DNA from: Stictocephala bisonia
Taxonomy: Eukaryota; Arthropoda; Insecta; Hemiptera; Membracidae
NCBI GenBank assembly: GCA_035578905.1
Contig: JAQJVL010000174.1
Coordinates: forward strand, 855,253-919,252
DNA: 64,000 bases
Reading direction: 5' to 3'
Shown here: positions 46,152-56,894 of the stretch, one piece after another
Layout: each line of letters starts with the position of its first letter
Position numbering within the stretch: position 1 is the first letter of the stretch
Notes under the pieces: generated by a model
Told to the model about the DNA's origin: nothing
What the model saw: the letters and a program-made list of their open reading frames with translations, nothing else
Database searches by the model: none
Position numbers and translations under genes: made by a program

Positions 46152-48067
46152 TCTATATCTATAAAATTCAATGTCTATCCTTTATGCGCTACCAAACCGT
46201 CCAGCCGATCGCCATGAAACTTGGGGAAGTTGTTCTATATACCCCAGGGAAGGTTTTTGTTCTATTCCCGTTTCTTTAATCCCTCAGGGCTCCATCCCTT
46301 GGACTTCTAAAGTTTCAATGTTAATCAAATAGCAGGATGCATGATGGTATAATAAGTCAAATATAAAAAGAATATCAGCTGTGGGTTTTAAATATGTCAA
46401 AATTAAATTAAACCATGTGTTAATTTTTTAAACTGTTTATATTTTTATGTTTTGATTTCTTGTGAAGCTATATTAATTGATTGATTTGTTTGATTAACAG
46501 CCGTTAAATAAAAACAAATAGAATAAAATTGTGATAGGCAAAACTTTCAAAATTAAAAATAATTGAGTACAGTAGTAAACTACACAAAACATCAGCTGTT
46601 GTAAATTGGATACTGTGTAAACTGAAAGGTTGCTGCACATTTCAATGATACAATCAAAACTCAATATTATGACCGGCGAAGCGGGCGGGTACAGCTGGTA
46701 CAGTATAAAATAGATCATGTTTTACATTTATGAGTAAATTTATTATTGTTTTTTATAGATTATTTGTGAATTTAAACTATTTGGAGGTTCTTTTTCCGTT
46801 TTTGAATATGTATTTTAAATTCTTCCGTAAAGGTCATTTTTCACCTTTATTAGTATAAATATTGTAGTAAAAATGTTCTTTTATATTATGCAATAATTAT
46901 AAATTATTATATTTTATTTGTTTTGGATTCTATATAAAGGATTTCTCTACGAGATTTAGATAGTTGACTAATATGGAAGAAGTGATATATGCCCTAGTTT
47001 TGAAGGCAATGCCTTATTTGCTCTCTTCTATTTAGAGGGCTGTGACAAAATCTAGGTCGATAACTGTGTAGAGAGTATTACAGTAGTGTAAGTATGTTGC
47101 ACTGAGTCACGGTTTATCTTGGATATGAGTAGTCATATTTTAATTTCCATAAGAACTATTCAATTCCATAACCATTTCATAAGAAATCCTCATATATTTT
47201 TATATCGCAACTCCTCATTTATTTCTTTACCAATTTAAACGGTTGAGGTGTCAACAAATTTTCCTCTGTTCATAATTGTGCAATAAGGTTTTAATTCACC
47301 AAAAGGATTACTCTGAAGGGTACGTGAAATCCTCAAAATACGTTTTTCGGCTATGAAAAATTATATAGAGGGAGCTTTAAATGAATGGAAAAGAAACATT
47401 TTTCCGATTGATTACTTCCAAAAAGTGTTAACAACTGTTGGAATGTAAACAATGGGGTTTGTAATATTGAAGAGGTTAGATATTTCATAATGTTAAACCA
47501 GGGAAGGATCTAAGACGGTTTTAGCCTTACTCCTACAATAGATAAACCATCTAATAGGAGTGTTTGTGTCTGTAATTTTGTTAGTTAGTGAGGCCCGCAA
47601 CCACAGCTGGTTTAAACTGCATTACATTTACATGGGACTACACTAGCGCTCTACAATGGACCACAAAAACAGCTGACATTTTGAAACTCAAAATTAAACA
47701 TTGGATTGGAAATCAATTTGTGTATAAAATCAACGGTTTTATTCACATTACATTGTAGGGCTCCCCTCCACTAGACTAAAAGGTTTCAGCGGTAGTCTGG
47801 TGCAGTTATTTGTTTATTTATTTATTCTTCAGTCGTTTTACAAACAGAAACAAATTGAACACGTTTAAAGTAATAATTGGATGTTTATTGTAATAAATAG
47901 GTAGCAACGCAAGTAGTGTGAGTGATATACTGTAAATAAATTTAATATTGTGGTTTTACATTGTACAGTTGATCTATCGTTATTGTAGTAAAAAGTCAAA
48001 GGTCGAAGTGTAACTTGCGCAGCCAGTTACGGGTTTGGCACGCGAAGCGTACAACGGTGTCCCCTAG
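46152..48067 (+). mobile_element. candidate long non-autonomous Helitron
   Basis: Begins A|TCTATATCTATAAAATTCAATG, a common insect Helitron 5' motif, and ends GGTGTCCCCTAG|T at 48067 after a near-palindrome CACGCGAAGCGTAC. The final 180 bp match the end of the element at 7043-7613. A copy of the short dispersed element (47520-47745) is nested inside. There is no Rep/helicase coding. The weak point is that the 5' and 3' ends, 1.9 kb apart, may belong to different elements. Confidence 0.45.
47520..47745 (+). repeat. short dispersed element, copy 4 of 4
   Basis: Contains AATAGATAAACCATCTAATA, TTTTGTTAGTTAGTGAGGCC, CCACAGCTGGTTTAAACTGC, CACTAGCGCTCTACAATGG, AAAACAGCTGACATTTTGA and TTAAACATTGGATTGG. 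This is the inverse of 43055-43275 over its whole length. Nested within the Helitron candidate. Confidence 0.83.
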
Positions 48068-48114
48068 TCTAAAGTAATACAGTTGTAACAGTTCCAAATC
48101 AATAGCCTCACAAG

Positions 48115-48334
48115 TAGGGATGGCAACGATATATCGATGTATCGGAAATATCGATACATATTTATCGATATTTTTCCAAAATGACCGATATATCGATGTA
48201 TCGGAAATATCGATAAATATGTATCGATATTTTTCCAAAATGACCGATATATCGGTATTTTTCTTTCCATATTATCGTCGGATCATTATTTAGTTTCCGA
48301 TATATCGATTTGTTAAACGTATTTGCCATCACTA
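48115..48334. mobile_element. hAT-like MITE with TATCGATA-rich interior
   Basis: Starts TAGGGATGGCAA and ends TTTGCCATCACTA, imperfect terminal inverted repeats of hAT form. It is flanked on both sides by the same 8 bp, CTCACAAG (48107-48114 and 48335-48342), the target duplication length typical of hAT elements. The 220-bp interior is built from repeated CGATATATCGAT words and a 68-bp tandem duplication (two GATATTTTTCCAAAATGACCG segments). The minus frames of 68-80 codons are by-products. Confidence 0.92.
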
Positions 48335-48804
48335 CTCACAAGATAGAAGTGTGAAACAATAGGCAGGGTTGTGTGGCCCGTTTAGCTGAGTCAGGAACTA
48401 GGTCGCTCCCTGTACGGGTGTCTCATGCGACCGAGTCAATACCTGCCTTGTGGGGACGGCTTCGTTAAGGAATCCAGTTGTTGGGTCTGATTCTATTAGT
48501 CGAATACCGAGCCCTTGAACAAAACTGTCTCAATCGTTTAGCCTTATTGTAAACGTGTGTTATTTAAATTATACTTTATTTACTCGTTATTCAGTTACTA
48601 ATTATGTTTGATTTATCGTGACTGAAAAAAAAAATTCAATCGAGTGTGGATGGATTGGTGGACTTTTTGGATCTAAAGTTTCAGTTCTAGAGGTATAATG
48701 TTTGTAAAATTGTAAACTTAAAGCCATCTACACAGACCTCTTTAGTACCTAAGATTGTGCACACTAAACATAATTTACATACAAAATTGTGAATATTATT
48801 ATTA

Positions 48805-49290
48805 TTCATTACTAAGACGCCGATCGTCAAGATATGGGCAAATATGAGGTGTGAACGAGTGTAGTCATTGTTACTAACTAAAGTCGATTGTTCCTCAGAA
48901 AAGCTATTTATTAATAGCCCAATACCTATGACAACTAAGGGACCTCAGCTTTACGTGAAATCCGAACCACGTAGTGTTGGTCTGATTTTAATCTAACTGA
49001 CAAGCTTTACACTCAGTTCTCTTCCCTAAAAGAGCTATTTATTAATAGCCCAAAAGTCAGGGTAAGTAAGGGACCTACAGCTTTACGTGGAATCCGAACC
49101 ACGTAGTGTTGGTTTGATATTTAGCTAACTGATACTCAGTTCTCTTTCCTACACAACATCTGAACCTTGACTATCATCCAACATGGACACCCTAGACTTA
49201 TCTAGTAGTGTCGAAGTCGATGGCAACCATTGAGCGGACGCCGTGGGTTTAAGAGGACCGAGCATAGAACCTATCGCCTACCATTATCCA
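48805..49290 (-). repeat. T-arm-like dispersed repeat, copy 2 with internal duplication
   Basis: Matches 3825-4200 end to end. The part containing AGCTATTTATTAATAGCCCA, GGGACCT, CTTTACGTG and the ACGTGG/CCACGT palindrome is present twice in tandem (about 48901-49024 and 49029-49147), a 125-bp duplication absent from copy 1. Minus-strand reading again gives GTGGTTCGGATTCCACG, a tRNA T-arm or box B form. Confidence 0.77.
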
Positions 49291-49294
49291 TCCA

Positions 49295-50325
49295 ACAGTT
49301 AATACTAGTTTTATGGAGAATACATAAAAGATGGCCGCCGACATCCAGAGTCCCATCAAGTTTAATTATTTCAAAACTTTGAATGTCAGATAAGTTGTGT
49401 CTTGAGAAATTATCATCTAAACACCACATAAATAGGGAGTATCGAAAAGCTTTTCAAATACACAGGTGTCAAATATTTCGACTAAATGTTTAGTATGGAA
49501 ATTGATACAAGATTGAATTATGTTTGAGAAAAAATTGTTGAAAGATTTCTTATGTTAAATTGTTGATTATATATTATTGACAATCGTAAATTTGGTGAAC
49601 ATGATTTTCTGATTTAGTCCTCGTTACAAAATCGTATGGTCGATTTTTCCATACCAACTATTTTACTTGCGACAAAGACTACCTACAATGTAATAATGAA
49701 GTAAGGCTTTAGGCGTTCTTACTGAAGGACTAAGGGGTATTTATGTCATTATTAATGTGTATAATTTCTCCAACTCTCTCCAAGATTTTATCTAATAATG
49801 TCAAATCACGTAGCTTTTGCAATGACAGTTCATTACACGAAGCATTTATGTGATAGTATTTTGATTGGATGTGTCACCCCTTCATTAATATGTCGTTAAA
49901 AGTCTATGATAATTAGCCCCCTCCCACGTACTTCCCACTTACTCGGCGTGAAAGTTGGTGACGTCATATCTCATGAGTTGATTACGAACTTGGCTAAATC
50001 GTTCATTTATGTTAATTTTAATTAGTCTGAAGTACAATTCACAACTAATTACAAAACTATATGTATTCTTAATTCGTAAATAATGACGTACTTGATAATG
50101 AATAATTAAATTTATATTAAATATCTTATTTTATTTCATTATTTAAGCTGTTCACTGAGGTTAATTTTGCTCATTGTTGTATTAATAATACGAATGAAAT
50201 CGTAGATAAAAAAGAACAATAACAATCTTAATAATAATAAACTTTTCATGATTTCGTTTTTGTTGAATATTTTACTACACATTTATTATTTATTTGTTTT
50301 TGTCCATGTGCTGCAGTATTTATTA
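49295..50325. other. unassigned stretch
   Basis: AT-rich, with no frame of interest and no repeat matches found. Confidence 0.45.
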
Positions 50326-50329
50326 CACT

Positions 50330-50440
50330 TTCTAAGGAAGAGTCGGCCTTAGTTTGTAACATGACTACATTCCCTTATCTACATCCATTTGAAATCCATA
50401 TTCGTCCACAGCTTAGTGATCGATTTCTTATTAATAAACA
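50330..50440 (+). repeat. partial copy of the T-arm repeat (distal part)
   Basis: TTTCTAAGGAAGAGTCGGCCT, TTAGTTTGTAACATGACTACA, TCTACATCCATTTG and ATTCGTCCA match 4920-5015 in the same orientation, including the flanking TTCTAAGGAA words. So this repeat or its flank is shared beyond the part seen at 3.8 kb. Confidence 0.52.
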
Positions 50441-50579
50441 AATATTATTACAGATGAATTATTAGCACGCCCAATAACTGTTTTAGTAGGCTTATTGATC
50501 AGAGAGCTGTCTCTAAAACCTGTTTAACCGAGTTTGTGTTTGGACAGAAAAATAACACACATTGTTAAACAACCAAACC

Positions 50580-50889
50580 GTAATATACAGATTGCTCGTC
50601 TCCATGCTAAAGAGTGTCACTCTGTATTCAGTAGTTTGTGAACTGTCCGCCTTGCAGCGCATCGAACGTTTGTGGGCTGAGCCCGGTTGTCAAATCGTTC
50701 CAGTCACAGTCCGAGAGAACCAAAACTGTGTGCGAATGTGATCTCTCTGTCTTACCTCGTTTAATTTAGCAACGCCGCACGCATTCGCACGCAGAGTAGT
50801 GCATGTTCCAGATGAACAACGCAAATAGTTTTTCCTATGCCATGAGCAGTCTGTATATAGTTCAGTTATCTTGGCGAGATTCTCAGTGT
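50580..50889 (+). repeat. dispersed repeat, copy 2 (family of 13.44 kb), interrupted
   Basis: Pairs with 13440-13720 as described there. It is cut at its 3' side by the non-LTR retrotransposon at 50890-52365; the duplicated target ATTYTCAGTGT marks the break. A possible continuation after 52376 (CAGTGTACGTG versus CAGTACACATG) is too short to be sure. Confidence 0.6.
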
Positions 50890-51056
50890 TTATTTATTTA
50901 TTTATTTTTGTGAATGCTACATAACAGCAATGCCAATTACAATGTAGCATTAATTATTATACATCTAACAATACATGCAGCAGAGTAAGAATTCTTGATA
51001 AAGTTCTTCGATCAGTCCAGCACAAAACATTTCCAATTCAAACCATAATACACGAA

Positions 51057-51323
51057 CCATAAGATATTTATAAACATACATATATATAAACAATATTACT
51101 TAGGCTATAAAAAAGATATACACTAAATACGCTTAACATGCAAATGAGCATCCCGTAATAGTACAAATAAACGAGTGACAGTATCAGATACCATAAGATA
51201 ATTATAAACATACATATATATAAACAATATAACTTAGGCTATAAAAAAGATATACACTAAATACGCTTAACATGCAAATGAGCATCCCGTAATAGTACAA
51301 ATAAACGAGTGACAGTATCAGTT
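51057..51323 (-). repeat. 134-bp tandem duplication in the retrotransposon 3' UTR
   Basis: CCATAAGATATTTATAAACA at 51057 and CCATAAGATAATTATAAACA at 51191 begin two near-identical units. Both contain GCTATAAAAAAGATATACAC, TAAATACGCTTAACATGCAA and ATGAGCATCCCGTAATAG and end GTGACAGTATCAG. Confidence 0.93.
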
Positions 51324-51433
51324 AACCAGTTGATATGTTAACAATAACAATATGCACAACAATAAAAATTCAACCAACATAAATAAAATTTATAAAAAAA
51401 CTTAACAAAATATAATATTAGTGTAATAACGAA

Positions 51434-52324
51434 TTATATAACTAAAACATTATGCAAACTCTCAATTTTAATGGAATGGTGAAATAAATCTATTGAGGGA
51501 GAGTAAATGTTATACAGCCTGGACATAAGATTGATAGGGGAGTAATAACCTAAGTTGGTACGTGAGTACCGCGGAGTGAGCAGGAAGGAGCAGCGAGAGT
51601 TGTGCCGAGGCACAGTGAAGTCCAGCTGAGACAACAGGCGGCTGTCGTCCAGCTCGCCGCGCGCCAGTTTCTGTAGGTACATCAGTACACACGCGTCCCG
51701 TCTTTTGGAAAGGCTCACTAATTCAAAAACACTTAATAATTGGCTATAAGGTATGAAAGTGGCGGGAATTCTAAATGATTTAAAATACAAAAATCTTAAA
51801 AACTTGTTTTGAACATTTTCAATCATATCAGAGAGATAATTAACGTGTGGATACCATATTATTGACCCGTACTCTAATTTTGACCTTACCAACGAAAAGA
51901 ATAAAAGCTTGAGTGAGTTCGGCTTTGTCAAAAAAAATCCCGTTCTTCTAATAAAACCCATCATGGAATAAGCTGATTTACAAATGGCTATAACATGCTC
52001 TACAAATGAAAAATTTGAATCAAATATAATTCCCAAATCCTTAAAACTTGTCTTTAATGATAACTGTTCACCGCCAATAGAGTAATTAAAACGAATAGTA
52101 TTTCTCTCAGTTTTTTTAGTAAACGTCATTACAGCACACTTTTTGACATTAAATTTTAAATTTTTTGTGCTCCATGTGAACAGCGAATGTAAATCCTCTT
52201 GCAATAGGTGGCAATCTAACAAACTTATAATTTTTTTGAATATTTTTATATCATCGGCATATAACAAAATTAAACTGTTCTTTACACATTTAATGATATC
52301 ATTAATAGACGGGCACATTATCAT
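51434..52324 (-). CDS. reverse transcriptase, C-terminal fragment (non-LTR retrotransposon)
   Basis: A 296-residue intact frame, the only long frame in the window with clear homology. Near the N-terminus is INDII, then the catalytic motif LLYADDIKIF (residues about 20-29, with the YADD pair of aspartates). Further on are a WSTKNLKFNVKKCAVM stretch (about 50-66), the DLGIIFDSNFSFVEHV motif (about 94-110) and the ENVQNKFLRFL segment (about 170-180) typical of the C-terminal region of Jockey/I/CR1-type ORF2. The endonuclease and the first RT motifs are missing because the element is 5' truncated, so it cannot make an active enzyme. The frame shows no stop, so the insertion is fairly young. The first Met is not a natural start. 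Confidence 0.88.
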   Translation of the reverse strand: MIMCPSINDIIKCVKNSLILLYADDIKIFKKIISLLDCHLLQEDLHSLFTWSTKNLKFNVKKCAVMTFTKKTERNTIRFNYSIGGEQLSLKTSFKDLGIIFDSNFSFVEHVIAICKSAYSMMGFIRRTGFFLTKPNSLKLLFFSLVRSKLEYGSIIWYPHVNYLSDMIENVQNKFLRFLYFKSFRIPATFIPYSQLLSVFELVSLSKRRDACVLMYLQKLARGELDDSRLLSQLDFTVPRHNSRCSFLLTPRYSRTNLGYYSPINLMSRLYNIYSPSIDLFHHSIKIESLHNVLVI

Positions 52325-52609
52325 ACTTTATTCATTATCATTATCATAGTGTTGTAGACGGGCACATTTTCAGTGTACGTGAAAGGTATAGTCATTACAT
52401 TGAATAAAGTATGGCGTTATTCTTTTGTACGATATTCTCATCCTACTAGTCTTAGTATTACTTCAGATTATGTATGGAATGGTACATAAGCACCAACTAA
52501 TAAAGGATCTACGTAAGCCTCACGGCTAAATCAAATACTGAAGTATGTGATCCTGGCTCAGACAGAGATATACATCGTTATCTAAATCACTCAGAATTCA
52601 TTCACTATC

Positions 52610-54255
52610 GGAACCCTTTTTGTTACGGGCGTGCTCGAGTTACACGCTCTATGGTGTAGGGTCCGTAAAGGGATGCTCGAGTTGCGCGCAGTGCCCAAGA
52701 GGGCCATAAAACTAGTGTTCGAGATGCGCGCAACTACCTGCAGTCGTACCATCAACGACATTACTAAAGTTTCCAAAGCTCTAATAATACATATTCATTC
52801 TGAAAGTAACTTTCTGTAACATGTATTAAATACAAATACTAAATAGTCTATTATATCATCAATGAAATATAAAACAGTTCACCGTGTTAGAAATATGAAA
52901 TTTAATCTTCATTATTGACATCAATAAAGTACACATTCCACAAAACTGTGGTCTATTATTGTAACCGTTGTACTTGACGTTTCTCTATAAAACAAATTAA
53001 ATTACTAACTTTTATTTAATGAGTATACTTTAGAGTATTTTTTGCTGTTTTAATGAGTTTTATAATCAATATATACAAGTCAAATTGAATTAGTTTTTGA
53101 AATTTGTTAATGATGGAGTATCATATGAGGGAGACAAAGGTAGTTGGAAATTTGCTATCATTACGTGAAAATTACCAATCACGACGTTTCGATTTGGTAA
53201 AACCCAACCTTTTTCAAGTGCTAAAAACTAAATTACATCTACAAAAACATGTTATAAAACTACGTTCTTAAACTAATAAATTTATCTAATTTAATAATTA
53301 TCTACATTTTTACCAGGTTAACATTTTATATTTAGTGTAAGTTGATTTTGTTGTACCCCATTCCAGATTCTAGGTAAAAATGTAGATAATTATTAAAGTA
53401 GATAAGTTTATTAGTTTAAGAACGTAGTTTTATAACATGTTTGTGAAGATGTAATTTAGTTTTTAGCACTTGAAAAAGGTTGGGTTTTACCAAATCGAAA
53501 CGTCGTGATTGGTAATTTTCACGTAATGATGGCAAATGTCCAACTACCTTTGTCTCCCTCATATGAATTAGTTTAATAGTACAAAACCATTCAATGCAAA
53601 ATAATATTTTTAATGCTTCTCTTTAAAAAGGTTTTGTTTTCATACATTTTCATTATATAAAAGATGAAAAAATCATTGCCTCATCAATATATTTACTAAC
53701 ATGTGTGAAAATTCAAGGATAACGTTTAATCCTCCATCAATATAGAATAATCACCCTTATATAAAAAAAAAGATTTCAGTATCTATAAAAAACTAATAAA
53801 TATTAATATGTTTGTATTGTATTTGTTAAATAAATTGAAATAATTTTCAGTAATACATTTCAAAATTAATTATAACGTTATAAAGTAAAATGGTTATAAC
53901 ATATTTTACCGCTTAATATTAAACACTGTATATAAGTTACACCAATAACCAAGAAGGTATAAGCACAGAATACTGATGTATTTACTTATTCTGTGGTCAA
54001 AGTTTAGTGCTATTCGGAATTCAAGGTATTTGTGGTAGGTTAGGATATTTACGGAAATATTTATTTTGTACAGATTGTAGCATTGATTTTATGAAGGTGT
54101 ATATAATGAAGGCTTGTAGGCATTTTTGAGCGGCCAAGACAGGACGGCCAACCTGAGATCGGTATTGCGCGCAACTCGAGCACTGCTTTGGGGCCTCCCT
54201 GGGACACCTCAATTTACGTAGGTAGAATTGCGCGCAACTCGTTAACGGCCGTTGA
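52610..54255. mobile_element. candidate DNA transposon with CGCG-rich subterminal repeats
   Basis: At the left edge three words (GTGCTCGAGTTACACGC about 52631, ATGCTCGAGTTGCGCGC about 52674, GTGTTCGAGATGCGCGCAAC about 52714) and at the right edge two inverted words (TTGCGCGCAACTCGAGCAC about 54165, ATTGCGCGCAACTCGTTAAC about 54228) share a GAGTTGCGCGCAA core. Inverted clusters at both sides of about 1.4 kb suggest subterminal transposase-binding repeats. The interior is AT-rich without a transposase and contains a separate hairpin MITE (53124-53563). Ends and target duplication are not defined. Confidence 0.5.
53124..53563. mobile_element. long hairpin MITE, 190-bp arms
   Basis: Left arm 53124-53314 (TATGAGGGAGACAAAGGTAG...) and right arm 53373-53563 (...CTACCTTTGTCTCCCTCATA) are inverted copies with few differences. 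The loop is about 58 nt. Arms contain CCAATCACGACGTTTCGATT and GTAAAACCCAACCTTTTTC, a phrase common in insect repeats. No frame. If transcribed, it would give a long double-stranded hairpin RNA. Confidence 0.92.
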
Positions 54256-55060
54256 TACTCGGCTAATCCTAAAACAAATGTTTATTAAATCTACTTTAAT
54301 GAAACCACTATATATACACTTTATTACATAAATTAATATATCGTATCGCTTTCTTGCTTTTATTTTTTAACAATTACACGCAAGAAATAGGAATTCGTGG
54401 TACTAATAATTTTTTTAGTTTTCCTAACTTCACGTACGATATCTACGTACACACTCGTCATAACCCCTGCTAATTTCGTAGTCATTAAGCCGGCAATAAC
54501 TCATCTGATATCTATCTGATAATCCCTCCCCCCGCACTCAAAACTACCTCGCTACCACCTTCAACTCCGCGGGGCTTCACTACGCCCTTCTGATTTATGC
54601 TGGTTGTCCGACTCCACCCTTTCATCCCCTCGAAGGAAATTTAAAATTTTTGTTACCTCAGATGTACATTAATTGACTTTCGTTGTTTTAGAATTATTAC
54701 GAATATTTATTCGCAAGACTAATTATAGAGGGGGGGGGGAATTATAGTGAACAAATGTTTAGTTCAAAATAATAGTAGACCAGACCACAGAGAAAAAAAT
54801 AAACAGAGGTCGCTTTCTTATGGCCGATGCTAGCTAGCGTCACAGTGGACGTTGTATAGAGATTACAAATAATGTACGTCTTTGTACATATGTAGTAATA
54901 ATTACTACGTTTATCTTTGTGGATTTTGGGGAAATATGGAGGGGGCTGACAAGGTGCTGGCCCTGCCATCGTATGGATAATTGAAGAAATAACTATTCGA
55001 AATAACACGATATAAATTTAGTACACTATTGACTACTACCTCTGTTAATTTTTTCTGTAA
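54256..55060. other. unassigned stretch with C-rich and G-run segments
   Basis: 54520-54630 is pyrimidine- and C-rich (ATCCCTCCCCCCGCACTC), and a run of nine or more G is at about 54731. No feature beyond these. Confidence 0.45.
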
Positions 55061-55061
55061 G

Positions 55062-55563
55062 GAAATAGATGAAGAGGGAATACCGTGTCTTCTAGAAATA
55101 GATGAAGAGGGTATACCGTGTCTTCTAGAAATAGATGAAGAGGGAATACCGTGTCTTCTAGAAATAGATGAAGAGGGAATACCGTGTCTTCTAGAAATAG
55201 ATGAAGAGGGAATACCGTGTCTTCTAGAAATAGATGAAGAGGGAATACCGTGTCTTCTAGAAATAGATGAAGAGGGAATACCGTGTCTTCTAGAAATAGA
55301 TGAAGAGGGAATACCGTGTCTTCTAGAAATAGATGAAGAGGGAATACCGTGTCTTCTAGAAATAGATGAAGAGGGAATACCGTGTCTTCTAGAAATAGAT
55401 GAAGAGGGAATACCGTGTCTTCTAGAAATAGATGAAGAGGGAATACCGTGTCTTCTAGAAATAGATGAAGAGGGAATACCGTGTCTTCTAGAAATATATG
55501 AAGAGAGAATACCGTGTCTTCTAGAAATAGATGAAGAGGGAATACTTTGTCTTCTAGAAATCA
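55062..55563 (+). repeat. 33-bp minisatellite, 15 units
   Basis: Unit GAAATAGATGAAGAGGGAAT then ACCGTGTCTTCTA, almost invariant; only the second and the last two units differ. With a period of 33, the plus frame 55029-55631 repeats EIDEEGIPCLL and the minus frame 54911-55564 repeats SISRRHGIPSS. Both staying open, without coding-like flanks, argues that neither is a gene. High homogeneity indicates recent expansion or homogenisation. Confidence 0.97.
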
Positions 55564-55639
55564 TGTGTTATGTATTTTCAAATGCCTTTTTACCTTGCCA
55601 ACAATTATATTTCTCTTTTCTTCAACAGTAGTATTAAAT

Positions 55640-56685
55640 TAAATCTATGGTTATTGTTACAAGCTATATTATTTTTTACTTATATTACAATTAACAATCA
55701 CCTGATCTCTAATTAATATGTATTGTTACAGGTAAATACGAAATTTGTCTTCATATAAGTGAGTACAGATAATGTATTTTAAAAGGGACAAGTATTATTT
55801 CAAATTTTGCTCAATGCAAAATTACATAACATACTTTATATAGCCTAAACAACAAATTATTTTGAAATTTTGACATTTTAGTTAGAAATTCGTATTATTA
55901 AGAACTTAATGGATATTATATATTAATAAATTAGCTTTTATTATTAGCAAATAATGTTTTTGTTTAATTTATTTTCTTTGATTTTACATCATTACAGAAT
56001 AGCACAGTCCGGATATTGGTTTCCAAATATTTCACTCTCGTGGGCCTAGTAACAACAATATTTTACCGGATTTTTATTTTAATATTTATTTTGTTTAGTT
56101 TAGTCCTAAATTTTTTGCAGTTTTTATAATGATATAATCCTGCTCTGCCTGTGTCTGATTCTTGTTTGTTTGAAAATTTTTTGGAGAAATCATGACTTCC
56201 GTGGAAGAGTTATAATTACGAAATGTTATAAATTATAACAATTCCGAGTGAGTTAATGAGAGTCGTAAAATTGTGCGTGACGGGGGTTACATAAGTGATT
56301 GTTTGAGTGTTAAATTAACCAAAATAAAGCACGAAAGCAGACTTACGACCTAATAGAATGACGAAAACGTTGCCATTGAAAATGGGCTACAACGTTCTTC
56401 CATGAAAAATACACCATTCTAATACTTTAACACGTTGTTTTTGTTTAATGATAACATTTTTAATAAATTCCGATTACGGGTTTCGTGACGTAATAATATA
56501 AAGCAAATCGATGTTAAAATTATAAAAACAAAAATAAAACAAAATATTAATTTCAAGGGTTAGTTAGTTTCTTCATAAACATAAGGCATACCTAATTTCG
56601 AACCAATACTAGTTGATTATGGGTATAAAAAATGAAATTTTTCATCATTAATTTTATATGTAACATGAATAACAATATTAATATG
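55640..56685. other. unassigned AT-rich stretch
   Basis: Very AT-rich with no frame over 60 codons and no repeats matched. Confidence 0.5.
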
Positions 56686-56689
56686 AGAT

Positions 56690-56890
56690 AGTTTTTTAAT
56701 TAGCATAATACGTGTTGGTACATATACAGTACAAGTAAACGTCACACAACACAAATTTATTACAATATAAGCCCAAAATCCACAAATATATTACAATACA
56801 AGTACAAAATGCACGAATATTATGGTGATCGATTTCGGTGAACCACGCTCACCTTCCTCAGACCAGAGGTATTCACAAAAGAAACAAACG
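56690..56890. mobile_element. fragment of the 20.7/35.6-kb fold-back family
   Basis: Begins with AGTTTTTTAATTAGCATAAT and ACGTGTTGGTA as at 35640, continues through AAACGTCACACAACAC and TTATTACAATATA (as at 20710-20740), and reaches ATATTATGGTGATCGATTTC, CCACGCTCACCTTCCTCAGA and CCAGAG (as the left arm at 20758-20808). The right arm is missing. This copy links the two other loci into one family. Confidence 0.62.
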
Positions 56891-56894
56891 AGAG

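Larger units (their letters stand above)
50890..52365 (-). mobile_element. 5'-truncated non-LTR retrotransposon (Jockey/CR1-like group)
   Basis: On the minus strand it contains a C-terminal reverse-transcriptase frame, a 3' UTR with a 134-bp tandem duplication, and a (TAAA)n-type tail (plus-strand TTTATTTATTTATTTATTT at about 50888-50907). Flanks carry a near-exact 11-bp target duplication, ATTCTCAGTGT (50879-50889) and ATTTTCAGTGT (52366-52376). The 5' end is truncated inside RT, as is usual for target-primed insertions. Confidence 0.85.

Noticed and set aside
54911..55631. 217-codon minus and 200-codon plus frames
   Set aside because: Both are products of the 33-bp tandem array; no signal, domain or coding flank on either strand.
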